NCBI GenBank assembly: GCA_910587805.1
Contig: CAJUNM010000016.1
Coordinates: forward strand, 1 to 43,826
Length of the DNA stretch: 43,826 nucleotides
Direction: 5' to 3'
Source: an uncultured Christensenellaceae bacterium
GTDB lineage: Bacteria; Bacillota; Clostridia; Christensenellales; Pumilibacteraceae
Below, piece after piece: positions 32,957-40,846 of this stretch; the first letter of the stretch is position 1, and every line of letters begins with the position of its first letter. A program made the position numbers and the translations under genes. The notes beneath the pieces are model-generated. The model was not told where the DNA came from and searched no databases. It was given only the letters and a program-made list of their open reading frames with translations.

Positions 32957-34564
32957 ATGCTGTACGATATGCTCGAAAACTTTACGAATAAAAGCGGAAG
33001 CAGCAACGCTCTATTGTATATGGGCAAGTCGTTCACATACGACGAGTTGTTTGACGGCATATCCGAAGCCGCGAAACGGCTGTCGCTTTTATTAAACCCC
33101 GGCGACGTGGCGACGGTGTGCATGCCGAACACTCCCGAGTGTTTGTATTGCTTTTACGCGCTCAACAAGATAGGCGCAGTGGCGCATATGGTGCATCCGC
33201 TCGCGCCGCTCAATCAGCTCAAAAAGTTCATGGCGGCGGCAAACAGCAAACTTTTGATAACGCTTTCGATCAATCTCGAAAAGTACGCGCCGCTCGGCGA
33301 GCGATACAAGATAGTGTATATCCATCCCGCGCGCAGTCTCGGCGCGTTTGCGCGATTCGTTTTCGATATAAAGAACAAACCGTATACGGGCGGTACTGTA
33401 GGCATGATCGGCTACGACCGTCTGCCCGAAGGCGAGGACAGACGCGTTATGCGCGCCGATAATTCGACGGGCGTTTATCTGCACAGCGGAGGCACGGGCG
33501 GCGAGCCGAAGATAATAGAACTCTCCGACGGCGCGATAAACTCGCTTGCAAGCCGCGGACTCGAAGCGTTGCAAACGGACGATGCGCACGGCGTGCATAT
33601 GCTTGCGGCGTTGCCGATATCGCACGGGTTCGGATTGTCGATGTGTATCCATACGATTTTGACGCACGGCGGAGTGTGCGTGCTCATGCCCAAGTTCGAT
33701 CCCAAGGCGAGCGTTAAACTCATTAAAAAGAACAGACTGCATATTTTGGTCGGCGTGCCCGCACTGTTTCGCGCGCTGCTCGCCCGTCCCGAGTTTTACG
33801 GCGACGGACTGAAAAATCTCTATGTCGGGTTTGTCGGCGGCGATAGCGCGCCGCCCGAGCTGTTGGACGAGTTCAACGGCAGGCTCATCGGCGCGGGCGC
33901 GCGGGCGAGATTGTTCGAGGGGTACGGATTGACGGAAACGGTAAACGTGTGCGCCGTCAACACGTACGCGAATAACCGCGTCGGCTCGCTCGGGCGCATG
34001 CTGTCGGGGCTTGAGGCAAAGGTCATCGATCCCGAAACGCGAGAAGTTTTGCCGCTCGGCGCGGAGAGCAAGGGCGAGATAGTCGTATGCGGGAATACGC
34101 TCATGAACGGATATATGAAAAATCCCGAGCTTACAGCCGAGGCGTTCATCGCCATAGACGGCAGGCGATACGTGCGCACGGGAGACTTCGGGTATATAGA
34201 CGCGGACGGGTATTTGTACTTTGTTCAGCGGCTCAAGCGCATAATAAAGATCGCGGGAATAAGTATTTATCCGAAAGAAATAGAAGCTTCGGCGACGGAG
34301 CTTGACGGCGTGACCGATGCTTGCGCCGTCGAATATAAGGACGGGGGGGGGAAGACCAAGATCGCGTTGTTTTACGTAGGCAGAGAATATGACGCCGCGC
34401 GCGTGCGCGAAAAGATAGAACTCGATTTGTCGCGTTATGCCGTGCCCACGCTCGTGCTAAATATAGATAGGATACCTGTAACGCCGTTGATGAAAGCGGA
34501 CACGCTTGCGCTTGCGGCGCGTGCGCAAAGTATTTGCGACGGCGGCTCGGAGGCAACGATATGA
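32957..34564 (+). CDS. AMP-forming acyl-CoA synthetase/ligase
   Basis: A 535-residue adenylate-forming enzyme. It activates a carboxylic acid with ATP and passes it to CoA or another thiol. The phosphate loop is YLHSGGTGGEPK, the A5 motif EGYGLTETVNVC, the A7 motif VRTGDFGYIDADGYLYF, the hinge RLKRIIKIAGISIYPKEIEA, and the catalytic Lys is in TPLMKADTLAL at the C-terminus. The N-terminal part (FTNKSGSSNALLY) is short. A 9-G tract (34343-34351) codes Gly-Gly-Gly in EYKDGGGKTK, late in the C-terminal subdomain. An AGGAGGGG box precedes ATG 32957. The acid it uses is unknown. Confidence 0.85.
   Translation: MLYDMLENFTNKSGSSNALLYMGKSFTYDELFDGISEAAKRLSLLLNPGDVATVCMPNTPECLYCFYALNKIGAVAHMVHPLAPLNQLKKFMAAANSKLLITLSINLEKYAPLGERYKIVYIHPARSLGAFARFVFDIKNKPYTGGTVGMIGYDRLPEGEDRRVMRADNSTGVYLHSGGTGGEPKIIELSDGAINSLASRGLEALQTDDAHGVHMLAALPISHGFGLSMCIHTILTHGGVCVLMPKFDPKASVKLIKKNRLHILVGVPALFRALLARPEFYGDGLKNLYVGFVGGDSAPPELLDEFNGRLIGAGARARLFEGYGLTETVNVCAVNTYANNRVGSLGRMLSGLEAKVIDPETREVLPLGAESKGEIVVCGNTLMNGYMKNPELTAEAFIAIDGRRYVRTGDFGYIDADGYLYFVQRLKRIIKIAGISIYPKEIEASATELDGVTDACAVEYKDGGGKTKIALFYVGREYDAARVREKIELDLSRYAVPTLVLNIDRIPVTPLMKADTLALAARAQSICDGGSEATI
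34343..34351 (+). repeat. Poly-G tract of 9 inside the ligase gene
   Basis: Nine G in a row encode three Gly about 70 residues before the C-terminus. Loss or gain of one G would shift the frame before the catalytic Lys and should inactivate the enzyme. Confidence 0.85.
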
Positions 34565-35430
34565 GAATCAAATTTTTAGGTACTTCGGCGGCGGAAGGCG
34601 TGCCGGCGGTATTTTGCAATTGCGAACTTTGCAGACACGCGAAAGAGACGGGCGGCAGAAATATAAGGACGCGCAGTCAAATTTTGATAAACGACGACAC
34701 GTTGTTCGATTTTCCGATGGACACGTATGCGCATATGTTGAGTTACAAGCTCGATTTGTCGCGGATAAAGCGCGTGCTTATCACACATGCGCATATGGAT
34801 CATTGTTATCCGCAGGAATTTTGCATGCGCGGCGAGCCGTTTGCGCGCGGTATGACGGAAAATAACGTCACTGTTTACGGAAACCCTACCGTGACGGAAA
34901 TGTTCCGCGCAGACGTTGCGCGAGAAATACGCCCGAACGTGGAACAGGGCATAACAGTAAAGACCGTGCATCCGTTCGACAGAATTTCCGACGGAGACAT
35001 GACGATAATAGCTGTTCCGGCAAAGCATACCAAGGGCGAGGAGTGTTTGGCGTATTACGTGAACGACGGCACTGCGGGCGCGCTGTTTCTCAACGATACG
35101 GGCGTACTCGACGCCGAAGTTTACGCGCGGCTCAAAAGCATGGGCGCGCGAGTGGATCTCGTGGCGGCGGACAGCACTTACGGCGCGGCGCGTATGGGCG
35201 CGGGCAGACGGCATATGGGCGTGCTCGACGGATTGGATCAGTTTAGTATCATGCGCGAAGTCGGTTTGCTGTCCGACGCCGCGCAGCTTTTCGCAACGCA
35301 TTTTTCGCACAATAACGATCGCGATTACTACGGCATGTGCGAGTTTGCCGCGCCGCTCGGCGTAACTGTAGCATACGATGGATTGGAAACGGAAATATCG
35401 GGGAATTATGAATTCGGAATTAAGAATTAA
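34561..35430 (+). CDS. PhnP-like metallo-beta-lactamase-fold hydrolase
   Basis: A 289-residue hydrolase with the MBL metal motif THAHMDH near residue 75 and the PhnP-type opening FLGTSAAEGVPAVFCNCELC, whose cysteines form a structural zinc site. Later metal ligands are in VPAKHTKG, FLNDTGVLD and ATHFSHNN. PhnP itself is a cyclic phosphodiesterase; relatives act on phosphodiesters or lactones. The ATG overlaps the ligase stop as ATGA, so the three genes from 32090 form one operon. No phosphonate genes are nearby, so a role in phosphonate use is unlikely. Confidence 0.8.
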   Translation: MRIKFLGTSAAEGVPAVFCNCELCRHAKETGGRNIRTRSQILINDDTLFDFPMDTYAHMLSYKLDLSRIKRVLITHAHMDHCYPQEFCMRGEPFARGMTENNVTVYGNPTVTEMFRADVAREIRPNVEQGITVKTVHPFDRISDGDMTIIAVPAKHTKGEECLAYYVNDGTAGALFLNDTGVLDAEVYARLKSMGARVDLVAADSTYGAARMGAGRRHMGVLDGLDQFSIMREVGLLSDAAQLFATHFSHNNDRDYYGMCEFAAPLGVTVAYDGLETEISGNYEFGIKN

Positions 35431-35501
35431 GAATTTTTCGATATAATCTCGTTACCGTTCTAATGCAAAACCGCGATTATAATATTTTTTTATAAATGTT
35501 A

Positions 35502-35530
35502 TTGATTTTGTGAAATATATATGATATAAT
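35502..35530 (+). promoter_or_regulatory. Promoter for the BceAB-type operon
   Basis: TTGATT (35502-35507), 17-bp spacer, TATAAT (35525-35530), with TGA as an extended -10. Confidence 0.75.
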
Positions 35531-35582
35531 GTAAATGAAATATTCGGGGATGATATATTGTTTCTCCCAAGGAGGAGGGAAA

Positions 35583-37595
35583 ATGCTGTTCAAAATCGCG
35601 TTTCGCAATGTGCGCCGACAAATCGGCGGATATCTAATATATTTTTTTACGGTTGCGCTTACGGTAGCTGTTCTTTTTTCGCTTTCCGGATTGATATTCA
35701 GCAAAACGGTATTTGACTATTCTCTCGGATATAAGATACAAACGATTGCGATGTGCGTGTTTTTGGCAATCGTACTTACGATCGTATCCGCAATCGTGCT
35801 CGGTTACGGCTGTGCCTTTTTACTGCGTCGTCGAAAAAAGGAGTTCGGCTTGTACCTGACTCTCGGCATGACGCGCGACAATATTATGACCATATTCGCA
35901 ATAGAAATGCTGTTCACGTTTCTGTTTTCGCTCGGAGTGGGGATAGGACTCGGCGTGCTCATGTATCAGGGAATAGTTGCCGGCGTTTCGGCAATTCTCG
36001 TCGTGAGCGTCGAATGGGCGGATTATTCCGCGGGCGCGTTTATTATGACGATCGTGCTTGTGACGGTGATTTTTCTCATTACCGAGGCTGTTGCTTCGAG
36101 CTATCTCAAAAAACAAAAGATCACCGATTTGTTGAAGGGAGAGAAAACAAAGGGCAAGCAGACAAAGCGTCCGCACGCATGGCTTATAGTTGCCGTTGTG
36201 GCTTTTTCGACGCTTGTGCTGTCCGTCACGTATCTTGCCGCAACGATAAGCCGCCCGAATGCGATCATATTAATCGTCGGCGCGACGCTTGCCGTAATTT
36301 CCGTATTTTTGACATATCTCGGCGCGCTCAAGTGCGCAACGCACTACTTATTGAAAAACAAAAAGTTTTCGGGTAAGGGTGTTCGCACGTTTACTTTGCG
36401 GCAGCTTTCCGACAGAACGCAATCCGATTCGATGTTTTTCGGCGTTGTTGCCGTGTTGCTATCCATAGTTGTTGCAGGCGGCAATCTGTTTATGACAACG
36501 TACGGCTCGCAGGCTGCGGACTGCGAATTGAGTAATCCATACACGGTGAACGTGTCGTCTCCGTATGTCGAAGGTGGGAAATACACCGAAGATTTGCCGA
36601 ATTGGATGCAAAATTTCGGCACGGCGGAAAAAATGTTGCAGTACACTGTGTTTGAAGTGGAAGAGAAATCCTTGTCGAAATATCTTCGCGGCGATCCGAT
36701 GTTGCTGCGTGAAAGCGATTATTATACGCTTGCGGAAATGGCGGACGAAAAGTCCGCGCCCGTAAACGGCGGGGCGCTCATGCTGTGCAACGGCGTTTCC
36801 GTTTCCGAACTTAACAAATTGAAAAAAGACGCCGAAGAGTTGATCGGGAAATTAAAGTGGGTGACCGACGCCTTTTCCATAACCTTTAACGGCGTTTCGC
36901 CTTCGCGCAAAAGTCTTGTGGTCAACGGCAGCAATTTTATGCTCGTTGTGCCGGATAACGTAGTCGACGCTGTGGAAAACACGGGAATTTATAAAAGGGC
37001 AATAACGCAAGTCGCCGTCAATTACAAAAAAGGCAGCTTTGACGAGGAAAAGATGAACGGTTTTTTCTCCAAAGAGAATATGAAAGATATATATAGTCAA
37101 TTTCCGTATACTCACGGCATCAATATGTTCTTTTATGCGGAGATGACCGGTTCATTTCTTCCCGAACTTCGGATGATAGCTACGCCGTGGCTGATGCTCG
37201 TGTTATTCTTAACGCTTGCAACCGCGCTGCTGTCTATGGCTGTGCTGGCGCTGAAATGTCTCGCCGCCGTTGCCGAGAACAAAAAGCGATTCAGGGTTTT
37301 GTATCTCGTGGGCGCGTCGGAGCGGCAGACGTTTTTCTCGCTGTTCGCGCAAACGGCGCTGTACTTTTTTATGCCGTTTGCCGTGCCCATACTTATAAAC
37401 ATACCGATGTCGGTTATATGTATCTTGCTGAGCGAGCTCGAGGGCGGCGCGCTCACTCCGTTGCAGGTGATAGGCAATTCGGCGCTGTTCATGGGCGCGC
37501 TCTTGCTCGCGTATCTGCTGTATTGTCTCGTCACGTGTCTTGTCGGGTATACCGACGTCAAAAAAGAACTGCACGCTTCGGGCTCGCTCGAATAG
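35583..37595 (+). CDS. BceB-type ABC transporter permease (FtsX domains)
   Basis: A 670-residue permease with about ten transmembrane segments. It has the N-terminal FKIAFRNVRRQIGGYLIYFFTVALTVAVLFSLSG start, two FtsX-like regions (one near residues 60-260, one near 525-655) and a large extracellular domain between them (about 300-510), the layout of BceB and related transporters that act against cell-wall-targeting peptide antibiotics. An AAGGAGGAGGG box fixes ATG 35583; an in-frame ATG at 35549 is less likely. The permease precedes its ATPase, the reverse of the usual BceA-BceB order, and no BceRS two-component pair is next to it. Confidence 0.85.
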   Translation: MLFKIAFRNVRRQIGGYLIYFFTVALTVAVLFSLSGLIFSKTVFDYSLGYKIQTIAMCVFLAIVLTIVSAIVLGYGCAFLLRRRKKEFGLYLTLGMTRDNIMTIFAIEMLFTFLFSLGVGIGLGVLMYQGIVAGVSAILVVSVEWADYSAGAFIMTIVLVTVIFLITEAVASSYLKKQKITDLLKGEKTKGKQTKRPHAWLIVAVVAFSTLVLSVTYLAATISRPNAIILIVGATLAVISVFLTYLGALKCATHYLLKNKKFSGKGVRTFTLRQLSDRTQSDSMFFGVVAVLLSIVVAGGNLFMTTYGSQAADCELSNPYTVNVSSPYVEGGKYTEDLPNWMQNFGTAEKMLQYTVFEVEEKSLSKYLRGDPMLLRESDYYTLAEMADEKSAPVNGGALMLCNGVSVSELNKLKKDAEELIGKLKWVTDAFSITFNGVSPSRKSLVVNGSNFMLVVPDNVVDAVENTGIYKRAITQVAVNYKKGSFDEEKMNGFFSKENMKDIYSQFPYTHGINMFFYAEMTGSFLPELRMIATPWLMLVLFLTLATALLSMAVLALKCLAAVAENKKRFRVLYLVGASERQTFFSLFAQTALYFFMPFAVPILINIPMSVICILLSELEGGALTPLQVIGNSALFMGALLLAYLLYCLVTCLVGYTDVKKELHASGSLE

Positions 37596-37614
37596 AAAAG
37601 TGAGGTGAATTATT

Positions 37615-38379
37615 ATGAGTGATATTTTGCTAATGGAAAACGTGGTAAAAAGCTTCGGAAAGGGCGATATTGTTACGCGCGCCCTCGACGGCGTTACGTT
37701 CACCGTAAGCAAGGGCGCGTTCGTGGCGATAATGGGCCCGTCCGGCTCGGGCAAAACCACGCTTTTGAACGTCGTTTCCACGATCGAGCCGATCGACGGC
37801 GGCAAGATCGTAGTAGACGGCGTGTCGATCTCTACGCTTAAGGACAAATCGCTCGCCGAATTTCGTCGCGATAAGCTCGGCTTTATCTTTCAGGAATACA
37901 ATCTATTGGACACGCTCACCGTCGAGGAAAATATCGCTTTGCCTCTTAACCTCAAAAAGACGGGTGCGGCTGAAACAAAGGAAAAAGTATTGCGCGTGAG
38001 CGAAATTTTGGGCGTTACCGACCAGCTCGACAAATTCCCTACGGCGCTTTCGGGCGGTCAACGCCAACGCGTGGCTTGCGCGCGAGCGGTTGTAACTTCG
38101 CCGGCGCTCATTCTCGCCGACGAACCGACGGGTGCGCTCGATTCGCGCAGTTCGAAAGCGCTTATGGATCAGTTATTCCTCATGAACAGAGAGCTCGGTT
38201 CGAGTATACTCATGGTAACGCATAACGCCGCGGTCGCGTCCTATGCGCAACGCGTCGTTTTTCTGAGCGACGGAAAGCTATATACCGAAATTTTTCGCGG
38301 CGAAAGACATCAACAGGAATTCTACCGCGATATCCTTGCCGTTATGGAAACGTATGGCGGCAATGAAGATGTAGATTGA
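37615..38379 (+). CDS. BceA-type ABC transporter ATP-binding protein
   Basis: A 254-residue ATPase of the MacB/LolD/BceA branch. It shows Walker A GPSGSGKTT near residue 42, the Q-loop FIFQEYNLLDTLTVEENI, signature LSGGQRQRVACARAV, Walker B LILADEPTGALD and MVTHN. The gene lies 19 nt after the permease with a GTGAGGTG box. The C-terminal extension (GERHQQEFYRDILAVME) is common in peptide-antibiotic transporters. It powers the preceding permease. Confidence 0.92.
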   Translation: MSDILLMENVVKSFGKGDIVTRALDGVTFTVSKGAFVAIMGPSGSGKTTLLNVVSTIEPIDGGKIVVDGVSISTLKDKSLAEFRRDKLGFIFQEYNLLDTLTVEENIALPLNLKKTGAAETKEKVLRVSEILGVTDQLDKFPTALSGGQRQRVACARAVVTSPALILADEPTGALDSRSSKALMDQLFLMNRELGSSILMVTHNAAVASYAQRVVFLSDGKLYTEIFRGERHQQEFYRDILAVMETYGGNEDVD

Positions 38380-38417
38380 TTTATAATGCGTAATTAAATC
38401 TCGTCCGTCGAATATGA

Positions 38418-38457
38418 AAAGCGCCCCAAAAGTTTGATAATGCTTTTGAGGCGCTTT
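38418..38457. terminator. Bidirectional terminator between bceA and citrate synthase
   Basis: AAAGCGCC-C-CAAAAG (38418-38432), 10-nt loop, CTTTTG-A-GGCGCTTT (38443-38457). Fourteen pairs with one internal mismatch; it serves both convergent genes. Confidence 0.85.
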
Positions 38458-38481
38458 CGGTTATGCGGGGATATTTTGCGG

Positions 38482-39879
38482 TTACTTTCTCTTTCCGATA
38501 GAGGTGTAAGCGGTCTTTTTGGAAACGCATTTGTAGTTCGGGCGGATGATCTTGCCCTTGTTTACCAGCTCCTCTATGCGGTGTGCCGCCCAACCGACTA
38601 TGCGCGCGGTGGCGAATGCGGGAGTAAACATTTCGGGCGGAATATCGAGCATTGTGTATACGAGTCCCGAGTAAAAGTCAATGTTTGCGCTCACGCCTTT
38701 GTAAATCTTGCGCTTTTCGGCGATTATTTCGGGCGCGAGTTTTTCCACGCGCGAGTATAGGTCGTATTCGTCTTCCATGTGTTTCTCGCAAGCGAGCTTT
38801 TCCACGTATCCGCGTATAATACGCGCTCTCGGATCGGAAACGGTGTATACGGCGTGACCCATTCCGTAGATAAGCCCTTGTTTGTCGAATGCGTTTTTAT
38901 CGAGAATATCGGACAGATACTTGCGTATAGCTCCGTCCGAGCGGTTTTTGATATGCAGCTTGAGATCGCACATCATTTGCGCGACCTTTATGTTCGCGCC
39001 GCCGTGCCGCGGACCTTTGAGCGAGCCGAGCGCGGCTGCCATTACGGAGTACGTATCCGTGCCGGAAGAGGTGAGTACGTGCGTTGCGAACGTCGAATTG
39101 TTGCCGCCGCCGTGTTCCGCGTGCAGTACGAGCATAAGATCGAGCACTCGCGCCTCGAAGTCGGTGTACTTGCCGTCGTCGCGCATCATCATCAAAATAT
39201 TTTGAGCCGTGGACAGCGCGGGGTCGGGTTTATGTATGACCAAGCTGTTAAGATCGTGATAGTACTCGTGAACTTTGTACGAGTACGCGCTCAGCATGGG
39301 AAACTGCGCTATGAGTTGCAGGCATTGACGCAACACGTTCGGCAGCGAAATGTCGTCGGCGTTATTGTCGTAAGAATAGAGATACAGCACGCTGCGCGAA
39401 AGTCCGTTCATCATGTCCTGCGCGGCGGCTTTCATGATCACGTCGCGGACGAACGACCCGGGCAGTACGCGGAAACCGCTCAGTATCTCCTTGAACCCGC
39501 GCAGTTCCTTTTCGCTCGGCAGCGCGCCAAACAGCAACAGGTACGCGGTCTCCTCGAATCCGAATCGTCCGTCGCGCGTGAACCCGTCCACTATGTCGTC
39601 GATCTCTATGCCGCGGTAGCGCAAATGCCCGTCGGCGGGTATACGCTTGCCCGATTCGTCGTGCTTGAACGTACCGTCCTCGTTTTCTTCAAACGCTACG
39701 ATGTCCGAGATGTCGGTAAGCCCCGCGAGCACGCCCGCGCCGTTTATGTCGCGTAAACCGCGCTTAACGTCGTACATTTGATAGAACGTATCGTCTATAA
39801 GCGTGCTGTCCGCGGCAAGCATGCTTAGCTTGCGGATTTTCGGCATGATGTCTGCTACGAAATTTTCAAATTGCGCCAT
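38482..39879 (-). CDS. gltA: Citrate synthase
   Basis: Condenses acetyl-CoA and oxaloacetate to citrate. The 465-residue protein has the two catalytic His blocks (LHAEHGGGNNSTF and YGMGHAVYTVSDPRA) and the Asp block (SANIDFYSGLVYTML). LRYRGIEIDDIV and LKGPRHGGAN are also typical. It is longer than the usual 370-430 owing to an N-terminal extension of about 60 residues (MAQFENFVADIMPKI and onwards) and an acidic hairpin (EENEDGTFKHDES). A 2-methylcitrate synthase is possible but no propionate genes are near. The promoter is strong and the start has an AGAGGA box. It is divergent from the small lipoprotein gene at 40062. Confidence 0.93.
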   Translation of the reverse strand: MAQFENFVADIMPKIRKLSMLAADSTLIDDTFYQMYDVKRGLRDINGAGVLAGLTDISDIVAFEENEDGTFKHDESGKRIPADGHLRYRGIEIDDIVDGFTRDGRFGFEETAYLLLFGALPSEKELRGFKEILSGFRVLPGSFVRDVIMKAAAQDMMNGLSRSVLYLYSYDNNADDISLPNVLRQCLQLIAQFPMLSAYSYKVHEYYHDLNSLVIHKPDPALSTAQNILMMMRDDGKYTDFEARVLDLMLVLHAEHGGGNNSTFATHVLTSSGTDTYSVMAAALGSLKGPRHGGANIKVAQMMCDLKLHIKNRSDGAIRKYLSDILDKNAFDKQGLIYGMGHAVYTVSDPRARIIRGYVEKLACEKHMEDEYDLYSRVEKLAPEIIAEKRKIYKGVSANIDFYSGLVYTMLDIPPEMFTPAFATARIVGWAAHRIEELVNKGKIIRPNYKCVSKKTAYTSIGKRK

Positions 39880-39896
39880 AAATTATCCTCTGATAT

Positions 39897-39925
39897 ATTA
39901 TAACATATTTTTGTGAAAATTTCAA
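39897..39925 (-). promoter_or_regulatory. Promoter of citrate synthase
   Basis: On the minus strand: TTGAAA (39925-39920), 17-bp spacer, TATAAT (39902-39897), with TGT as an extended -10. Confidence 0.75.
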
Positions 39926-40026
39926 GCACATTGAGTGAGCAATTATCGGTGTCGGATAATGCGGAAAATTGCGCGATAACGCGGGTATTATACCTAAACC
40001 GCGCGATTTTCACAGCCGTATTGCTA

Positions 40027-40055
40027 TTGACTTTTCGGCGGAATCGTGGTATAAT
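40027..40055 (+). promoter_or_regulatory. Promoter abutting the small lipoprotein gene
   Basis: TTGACT (40027-40032), 17-bp spacer, TATAAT (40050-40055), with TGG as an extended -10. The -10 box ends 6 nt before ATG 40062, again predicting a leaderless mRNA. Confidence 0.8.
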
Positions 40056-40061
40056 ACTGCT

Positions 40062-40493
40062 ATGAAAAATTCGGCGACGAAAAAACAAACGTTATGCGCG
40101 TTTGCGATCATATTGGCTACGGCGCTGTGCGCGTTGCTCTGCGGGTGCGGCAATAAGATCACGCTCGGAACGCAGTTCGATAACATAGACAAATTGACTG
40201 CGGAAGGTATCGACGGCGCGATCGTCGATTGTGCGGCGATAGAGGATATCCTTTCGCCGTTCGTGGGTTTGACCGTAACGCAAACGGACGACAGAGCGAA
40301 GGATACGCGCACTCCCGTATTGATCGGCTATGCCAACGATATCAAATACTTGGAAATAATAGTTGATAAACAGGGCAGAGTATACGTCGTGATATACGAC
40401 ACCGACGGCGAATACGCGGAGTATTGCTCGCGTCCGAATGCCGTCGATCGCGCGGCGCTCATCGAAACGATAGAAAAATACAATGCGCAATAA
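40062..40493 (+). CDS. Small lipoprotein of unknown function
   Basis: A 143-residue protein with a signal peptide (KKQTLCAFAIILATALCALLC) and a Cys-Gly-Cys lipobox region near residues 27-29. The mature part is about 115 residues, with alternating beta-like segments (GAIVDCAAIEDILSPFVG, PVLIGYANDIKYLEIIVD, RVYVVIYDTDGEYAEY). I do not recognise the family. I start at ATG 40062 because of the adjacent promoter; the frame is open to 39969, but that extension would disrupt the signal peptide. No ribosome-binding site is visible. Confidence 0.75.
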   Translation: MKNSATKKQTLCAFAIILATALCALLCGCGNKITLGTQFDNIDKLTAEGIDGAIVDCAAIEDILSPFVGLTVTQTDDRAKDTRTPVLIGYANDIKYLEIIVDKQGRVYVVIYDTDGEYAEYCSRPNAVDRAALIETIEKYNAQ

Positions 40494-40558
40494 ATAATAT
40501 CGATTCGGTTTTCGTAATCGGTTTTTAATATAACAATCAGCGGCCATCGCCGCATTAT

Positions 40559-40590
40559 GGTTGAGATTCTTTGTGTTGCTCGGAATAGTC
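40559..40590 (+). repeat. Interspersed repeat, copy D
   Basis: Begins GGTTGAGATTCTTTG and ends GCTCGGAATAGTC, matching the left arm and first inner arm of the element at 24910-25031 with the intervening part deleted. The rest of 40494-40707 holds nothing I can identify. Confidence 0.55.
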
Positions 40591-40707
40591 TGCGGTTGCG
40601 TAGGACAAAAACGAGTATAGCGAGTATGATTAATTGGGTTGAATAAACGATTGTCACAGAGTAAGCGAGTAAACGGTATTCGGGTGCATCGAAGTTGAAT
40701 AATTTAA

Positions 40708-40736
40708 TTGACAACGGCGTATTCGGAGAGTATAAT
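40708..40736 (+). promoter_or_regulatory. Perfect-consensus promoter for the candidate riboswitch operon
   Basis: TTGACA (40708-40713), 17-bp spacer, TATAAT (40731-40736). Transcription should begin near 40743. Confidence 0.85.
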
Positions 40737-40742
40737 ATAAAT

Positions 40743-40846
40743 GTACCGAGGCGAAAGGTTTGACTGACGGCGAGGGCAACAAATATACGATTGCGTTTTA
40801 TCGTGCGCGTTTTGTTGTACCTTCGTTTCGGAACGGAGGTTTTTTT
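40743..40846 (+). promoter_or_regulatory. Candidate terminator-type riboswitch or attenuator, unknown class
   Basis: The 104-nt leader has two exclusive folds. Fold 1: a 5' helix P1 joins CCGAGGCGAAAGGT (40746-40759) to ACCTTCGTTTCGG (40819-40831), 13 pairs with one bulged A. It encloses P2, CAACAAA (40777-40783) with TTTGTTG (40811-40817), and P3, ACGAT (40787-40791) with ATCGT (40800-40804). Fold 2: ACCTTCGTT (40819-40827), TCGG loop, AACGGAGGT (40832-40840), followed by seven T. This terminator uses the same strand as P1 and buries the GGAGG ribosome-binding site of the next gene. The joining segment 40760-40776 (GACTGACGGCGAGG core) is unpaired in fold 1. I find no match to TPP, THF, SAM, purine, fluoride, preQ1 or c-di-GMP consensus cores. 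Confidence 0.6.

Noticed and set aside
40741..40767. An 8-codon ORF (MYRGERFD) starting right after the -10 box
   Set aside because: The ATG lies before the predicted transcription start near 40743, so it should not be in the mRNA; the bases are better explained as the 5' strand of helix P1.
40760..40846. Extended start of the TM1266-like protein at TTG 40760
   Set aside because: The extension translates the leader hairpins; homologues begin at the equivalent of ATG 40847, which has a GGAGG box.
40743..40846. Known riboswitch classes for the TM1266-like leader (TPP, THF, fluoride, preQ1, SAM, purine, c-di-GMP)
   Set aside because: Their conserved core strings are not present in the leader; only the switch architecture is shared.
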